From positions 1 through 5,294 of the forward strand of contig WFPU01000232.1 in the NCBI GenBank assembly GCA_015487435.1: a stretch of DNA of 5,294 nucleotides, written 5' to 3'. The stretch is from Sulfurimonas sp. GTDB taxonomy: Bacteria > Campylobacterota > Campylobacteria > Campylobacterales > Sulfurimonadaceae. The notes below the pieces were generated by a model, which saw only the letters and a program-made list of their open reading frames with translations, had not been told where the DNA came from and made no database searches. A program made the translations under genes and the position numbers. Below are positions 5,064 through 5,294 of the stretch, one piece after another; position 1 is the stretch's first letter, and every line of letters starts with the position of its first letter.

Positions 5064-5294
5064 ATGAAAAAATTAATACTTATATCAACTTTTTTGATAA
5101 TTACTCTTTTTTTACCCTTAAATGCTAAACCTGCATTTGAGGGTCAGAAAGTATATCTTAAGGAGTGTAGGACTTGTCATTTAGGCAGTAGTATTTTTTT
5201 AAGTACTCATACATACTCTCAATGGAAAAAGTTATTAGATAGTGATGGGACAATACTTTCAAATATACATTTAAGTGCAAGTGTAAAAGATGTA
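5064..5294 (+). CDS. Exported monohaem cytochrome c, 5' part only
   Basis: The first 77 codons of a gene cut by the window end; no stop is reached. The protein begins with a Sec signal peptide: MKK, a hydrophobic core (residues 4-18), and a likely cleavage after LNA at 19-21. The mature part opens with FEGQKVYLKE and a haem c attachment site CRTCH at 35-39 (C35, C38, H39 as haem ligand). The spacing of the following YSQWKKLL (51-58), a glycine at 62 and IHL (68-70) resembles small periplasmic monohaem cytochromes of Campylobacterota, in which a Trp and a later His recur; that resemblance is from memory. It probably acts in periplasmic electron transfer. GGA at 5055-5057 lies 6 bases before the ATG. 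The 120-base AT-rich gap upstream suggests its own promoter. The distal Met or His ligand lies outside the window. Confidence 0.82.
   Translation, partial: MKKLILISTFLIITLFLPLNAKPAFEGQKVYLKECRTCHLGSSIFLSTHTYSQWKKLLDSDGTILSNIHLSASVKDV

Overview
The window is AT-rich bacterial chromosome, gene-dense, with every gene on the + strand. The gene set and protein sequences look like a free-living Campylobacterota member of the Sulfurimonas type: a short type III pantothenate kinase, a short-form HisG, EF-P, a DUF4395 membrane protein and a c-type cytochrome resembling small epsilonproteobacterial haem proteins. The taxonomic call is inference from general resemblance; no search was run.

Layout. Bases 1-91 are a non-coding AT-rich leader with a perfect 11-bp inverted repeat. 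Five tightly packed genes follow and look like one operon: a DUF4395 membrane protein (92-535), a small basic protein of unknown function (558-878), coaX (878-1495, overlapping the previous stop codon by one base), hisG (1489-2103, overlapping coaX by 7 bases) and a class I SAM-dependent methyltransferase with a TTG start (2106-2816). A 116-base gap (2817-2932) holds an imperfect stem-loop, a weak promoter candidate and a second RNA stem that could cover the efp ribosome binding site. Next come efp (2933-3499) and, 28 bases downstream, a 471-residue ATP-grasp protein (3528-4943), probably co-transcribed. A 120-base AT-rich gap with a perfect 10-bp inverted repeat leads to the 5' part of an exported monohaem cytochrome c (5064 onward), cut by the window end.

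Functionally the first operon mixes housekeeping roles: CoA synthesis (CoaX), the first step of histidine synthesis (HisG, whose short form needs HisZ encoded elsewhere) and an unassigned methyltransferase. The most interesting locus is the efp/ATP-grasp pair. The ATP-grasp protein has a RimK-like ligase core, an uncharacterised basic aromatic segment, and a C-terminal UvrC/RuvA-like tandem helix-hairpin-helix. The usual Glu-x-Asn metal motif appears as Glu-Cys-Ala. A ligase core joined to a nucleic-acid-binding module and placed next to a translation factor is unusual and its substrate is unknown.

No tRNA, rRNA, CRISPR array, insertion sequence or clear sign of horizontal transfer was seen.
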